In this document: positions 61,778-64,000 of the stretch, one piece after another
How positions within the stretch are numbered: the stretch's first letter is position 1
Layout: each line of letters opens with the position of its first letter
Origin: Microbispora sp. NBC_01189
GTDB lineage: Bacteria > Actinomycetota > Actinomycetes > Streptosporangiales > Streptosporangiaceae
Length of the DNA stretch: 64,000 nucleotides
Assembly: GCF_036010665.1 (NCBI RefSeq)
Contig: NZ_CP108581.1
Location: forward strand, 6,257,501 to 6,321,500
Direction of reading: 5' to 3'
Program-made: the position numbers and the translations under genes
Notes under the pieces: generated by a model
Seen by the model: the letters and a program-made list of their open reading frames with translations, nothing else
What the model was told of the DNA's origin: nothing
Databases searched by the model: none

Positions 61778-63880
61778 TCAGGGAATGCGTCGGCCTCGGC
61801 TATCGGGTACGCCCGACTTGCGGAGGAAATACGCGTTGACCTGGTCACGCCACTCCTCGGCGCAGCGGAGTTGCTCCGCGAGAAGCTCCCGTACGCGGGC
61901 GTGCAGAGCGGCGGGCACCAGCCCGGCGAGTTCCGCCCAGCGCAGCCGCGCCCGGTCCACCTCCTCGACACCGGCGAAACGCGTGTCGTAGATGTGCTGG
62001 ATGACGGTGGACCCGTCGTGCAGCACGTGGCCGTACGGGACATGGTGGAAGAACAGCAGCAGTTCGTCGGGGCACCGCGCGAGCGACTCGTACACCTCCG
62101 ACCACGGCGGCGGATACTGGCCCGTGAAGCCCGTGCCGGTGGCGCGGGTGCGGTCCACGCCGACGCCGTCGCGGTCGGCGAAGTGGTAGGTGCCCCACGG
62201 CGTGTACTCGTAGCCGTCCACGTCCGGGCCGTAGTGGTGGCCGGGGCGGACCATGAACCCGACGCCGAGCGGCGCGGTGTACCGCTCGTACGTGCCGCAC
62301 GAGTCGTCCATGATCTCGTGCAGCGCCTCCCGCAGCCGCCCGTCGTCCCCGCCCGCCGCGTCGTTCCCACCGGACCCGCCCGCCGAGGGCGGGAAGGTGA
62401 GGCCGATCCACTCGTCGAGGATCGCCGCCGGGTCCGACGACGGTGCCCAGGCGAGCCGGCCGAAGGCGTACAGGTTGGCCTGCGCGAGCGGGTGGCCGGT
62501 CCAGTACGGGTCGTCGCCGGCGTTGGAGACCCCCACGAGCCCTCCGCCGCCGACATCATCGGCCACGATGTCCGCCACCCAGGGCCCGGCGGGTCCCCAC
62601 GGCCGGAAGCCGAGCACCTCGCTCCACATCGGCGCGAGATAGCACACGTGCCGCTGCTGGCCGGTGTACTCCTGCGTCACCTGAAGCTCCAGCGCGACCC
62701 GGGTGCGGGGAATCGCCGCGATCACCGGCGACACCGGCTCGCGCACCTGGAAGTCGATCGGGCCGTGCTTCACCTGGAGGATCACGTTGTCGCGGAAGCG
62801 CCCGTCGAGGGGGGCGAAGTGGTCGTACGCCGCGCGGGCACGGTCGGTGGACCTGTCGCGCCAGTCCTGCCGGTGGTCGTAGACGAAGGCGCGCCAGTGG
62901 ACGACCCCGCCGAACGGCGCCAGCGCCCCAGCGAGCAGGTTCGCGCCGTCGGCGTGGTCGCGCCCGTACGCGTGGGGTCCCGGCTGCCCCTCGGAGTCGG
63001 CCTTGACCACGTAGCCGCCGAAGTCCGGGATCGCCTCGTACACCCGCGTGGTGACGGCGGCCCACCACGCCCGCACGTCCTCGTCGAGTGGGTCGGCGGT
63101 CGCCGTCCCGCCGAGGGCGAGGGGCGCGGCGAAGTTCACCGACAGGTGCACCCGTACGCCGTAGGGGCGCAGCCGGTCCGCGATCGCGGCGACGTCGCCG
63201 AGGCGGTCGGTGAGCAGGTGGGTCTCCGCGGCGTGCACGTTCACGTTGTTCACCGCGACCGCGTTCACCCCGCAGGCGGCCAGCAGCCGCCCGTAGGCGC
63301 CGACGCGCGTCAGGTCGTCGCGCGGGGCGCCGTCGCACCAGAAGATCGACCCGCCCGCGTAGCCGCGCTCCACCTGCCCCATCACGGGGTGCACGGCCAC
63401 GTTGTCCCAGTGGTCGAGCATGCGCAGCCGCGCCGCGGGCCGGTGGTGCTCGGCGGGCCGTTCGGCGCCGAACGCCTCCTCGCCGAGCCGCACCACATGG
63501 AACAGGCCGTAGAGCAGGCCGGCCGCCGAATCGGCGAGCACCACCGTGACGCCGTCGCGCCGGGAGACGACGTAGCACTCCTCCCCGATGCCCACCTCCC
63601 CGGAGCCCTCGTCCCCGGCCGCGGTGAGCGCGAGCACGAGGTCGTACGGCCCGCCGCCGTCCGCACCGCCGTCGCCGTCGCCATCGTGCCGACCGCCCGC
63701 CTGCCGCCGCACGCTGCCGCCGTACCGCGCGCAGGCCCGCGCCACCTCCTCGTGCACGGTCCCGGCGAGCGGCCCGCCGCCGCGCAGGAGCGTACGGCGC
63801 GAGCCGATCGGCCGGAACGCCTCGTCCGGCAGCCACGCTGGATGGACGCCGTGCGGATCGGGAGAGCCGGGAGAGGTCAC
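61778..63880 (-). CDS. GH67 alpha-glucuronidase
   Basis: This 700-aa enzyme cleaves 4-O-methyl-glucuronic acid from xylo-oligosaccharide ends. It has the N-terminal GH67 domain (YDLVLALTAAG, GVTVVLADSAAGLLYGLFHV), RMLDHWDNVAVHPVMGQVER, and the catalytic-core KADSEGQPGPHAYGRDHADG with the acid Glu. Later come FMVRPGHHYGPDVDGYEYTP, TYHFADRDGVGVDRTRATGT and LLFFHHVPYGHVL. There is no signal peptide, so it acts inside the cell on imported aldouronic acids. The GTG start at 63880 has GGAGG close upstream. Two low-complexity Gly/Asp insertions (for example near residue 480) are extra. It is followed at distance by GH95. Confidence 0.92.
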   Translation of the reverse strand: MTSPGSPDPHGVHPAWLPDEAFRPIGSRRTLLRGGGPLAGTVHEEVARACARYGGSVRRQAGGRHDGDGDGGADGGGPYDLVLALTAAGDEGSGEVGIGEECYVVSRRDGVTVVLADSAAGLLYGLFHVVRLGEEAFGAERPAEHHRPAARLRMLDHWDNVAVHPVMGQVERGYAGGSIFWCDGAPRDDLTRVGAYGRLLAACGVNAVAVNNVNVHAAETHLLTDRLGDVAAIADRLRPYGVRVHLSVNFAAPLALGGTATADPLDEDVRAWWAAVTTRVYEAIPDFGGYVVKADSEGQPGPHAYGRDHADGANLLAGALAPFGGVVHWRAFVYDHRQDWRDRSTDRARAAYDHFAPLDGRFRDNVILQVKHGPIDFQVREPVSPVIAAIPRTRVALELQVTQEYTGQQRHVCYLAPMWSEVLGFRPWGPAGPWVADIVADDVGGGGLVGVSNAGDDPYWTGHPLAQANLYAFGRLAWAPSSDPAAILDEWIGLTFPPSAGGSGGNDAAGGDDGRLREALHEIMDDSCGTYERYTAPLGVGFMVRPGHHYGPDVDGYEYTPWGTYHFADRDGVGVDRTRATGTGFTGQYPPPWSEVYESLARCPDELLLFFHHVPYGHVLHDGSTVIQHIYDTRFAGVEEVDRARLRWAELAGLVPAALHARVRELLAEQLRCAEEWRDQVNAYFLRKSGVPDSRGRRIP

Positions 63881-63920
63881 GGGCCTCCTCCGGACGGGCG
63901 TGCCGGTCGTCGAGGAGGGG

Positions 63921-64000
63921 TCACGCGGTGAACCTGTCGCGCACCTCGGCGATCATCGGCCGGCTGTTCAGCAGCAGCAGCGCCGTGAACACCGAGGCCA
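63921..64000 (-). CDS. 3' end of an unidentified gene (partial)
   Basis: The minus-strand frame entering at the window edge ends in LLLNSRPMIAEVRDRFTA and a TGA at 63921-63923. Only about 25 codons are visible. A hydrophobic helix followed by a basic tail would fit a sugar-transporter permease, but this is too short to call. It lies 40 bp upstream of the GH67 gene, probably in the same operon. Confidence 0.45.
   Translation of the reverse strand, partial: ASVFTALLLLNSRPMIAEVRDRFTA

Noticed and set aside
1..64000. CRISPR arrays, rRNA, tRNA or intact insertion sequences
   Set aside because: Looked for and not seen. The tandem repeats present are short, have no spacers and are mostly coding or leader sequences.

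Overview
The window is high-GC DNA (about 70%) with dense GTG/ATG start-stop overlaps, SARP and LAL regulators, a mycofactocin locus and an acyl-CoA carboxylase epsilon subunit. All of this fits a filamentous actinomycete. I infer the order Streptosporangiales (Nonomuraea/Streptosporangium-like) from gene content and style only; no rRNA or tRNA gene was seen.

Region 1 (1-20.7 kb) looks like the export, import and regulatory flank of a natural-product cluster whose assembly-line genes lie outside the window. It holds an MFS exporter, a MacB-like ATPase/FtsX pair, a type II thioesterase, a complete five-gene peptide ABC importer, a newly noticed 55-aa secreted peptide, two tandem SARP-NB-ARC regulators, a transthyretin-like pseudoenzyme, a 2-isopropylmalate synthase and a 34-aa basic peptide. 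Strong hairpins at 5269, 17890 and 20552 separate the transcription units.

Region 2 (20.8-25.7 kb) has a LAL-type LuxR regulator and an acyl-CoA carboxylase beta/epsilon pair. Region 3 (25.7-31.8 kb, minus strand) is a mycofactocin operon, mftA-mftBC-mftD-mftE-SDR-mftF. Here the RRE chaperone MftB and the radical-SAM enzyme MftC are one polypeptide joined by a repeat-encoded linker. The region upstream of mftA carries several palindromes and an element that also occurs 14 kb away.

Region 4 (32.1-43.4 kb) has a TetR regulator divergent from a saccharopine-dehydrogenase-like gene. Next comes a GntR-led operon of AprB-like ferredoxin, SsuABC-like importer (its binding protein has a NosL-like tail) and AprA-like flavoprotein with C-terminal HEAT repeats. 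It faces a rhodanese/cysteine-dioxygenase pair. I infer uptake and oxidation of an organosulfur compound. A hemerythrin-domain protein follows.

Region 5 (43.5-53.2 kb) is a decaying accessory island. It contains a defence-type helicase-nuclease-Lsr2 gene broken by an out-of-frame internal deletion, a methylase remnant, a regulator remnant, a GNAT gene with an internal stop, a LOG-family protein, a TPR regulator and a compositionally odd lipoprotein.

Region 6 (53.2-64 kb, minus strand) holds WXG100-like secretion-associated proteins, an ADP-ribosylglycohydrolase, a secreted surface-type protein, and a carbohydrate locus with a Tat-exported GH95 and a GH67 alpha-glucuronidase.
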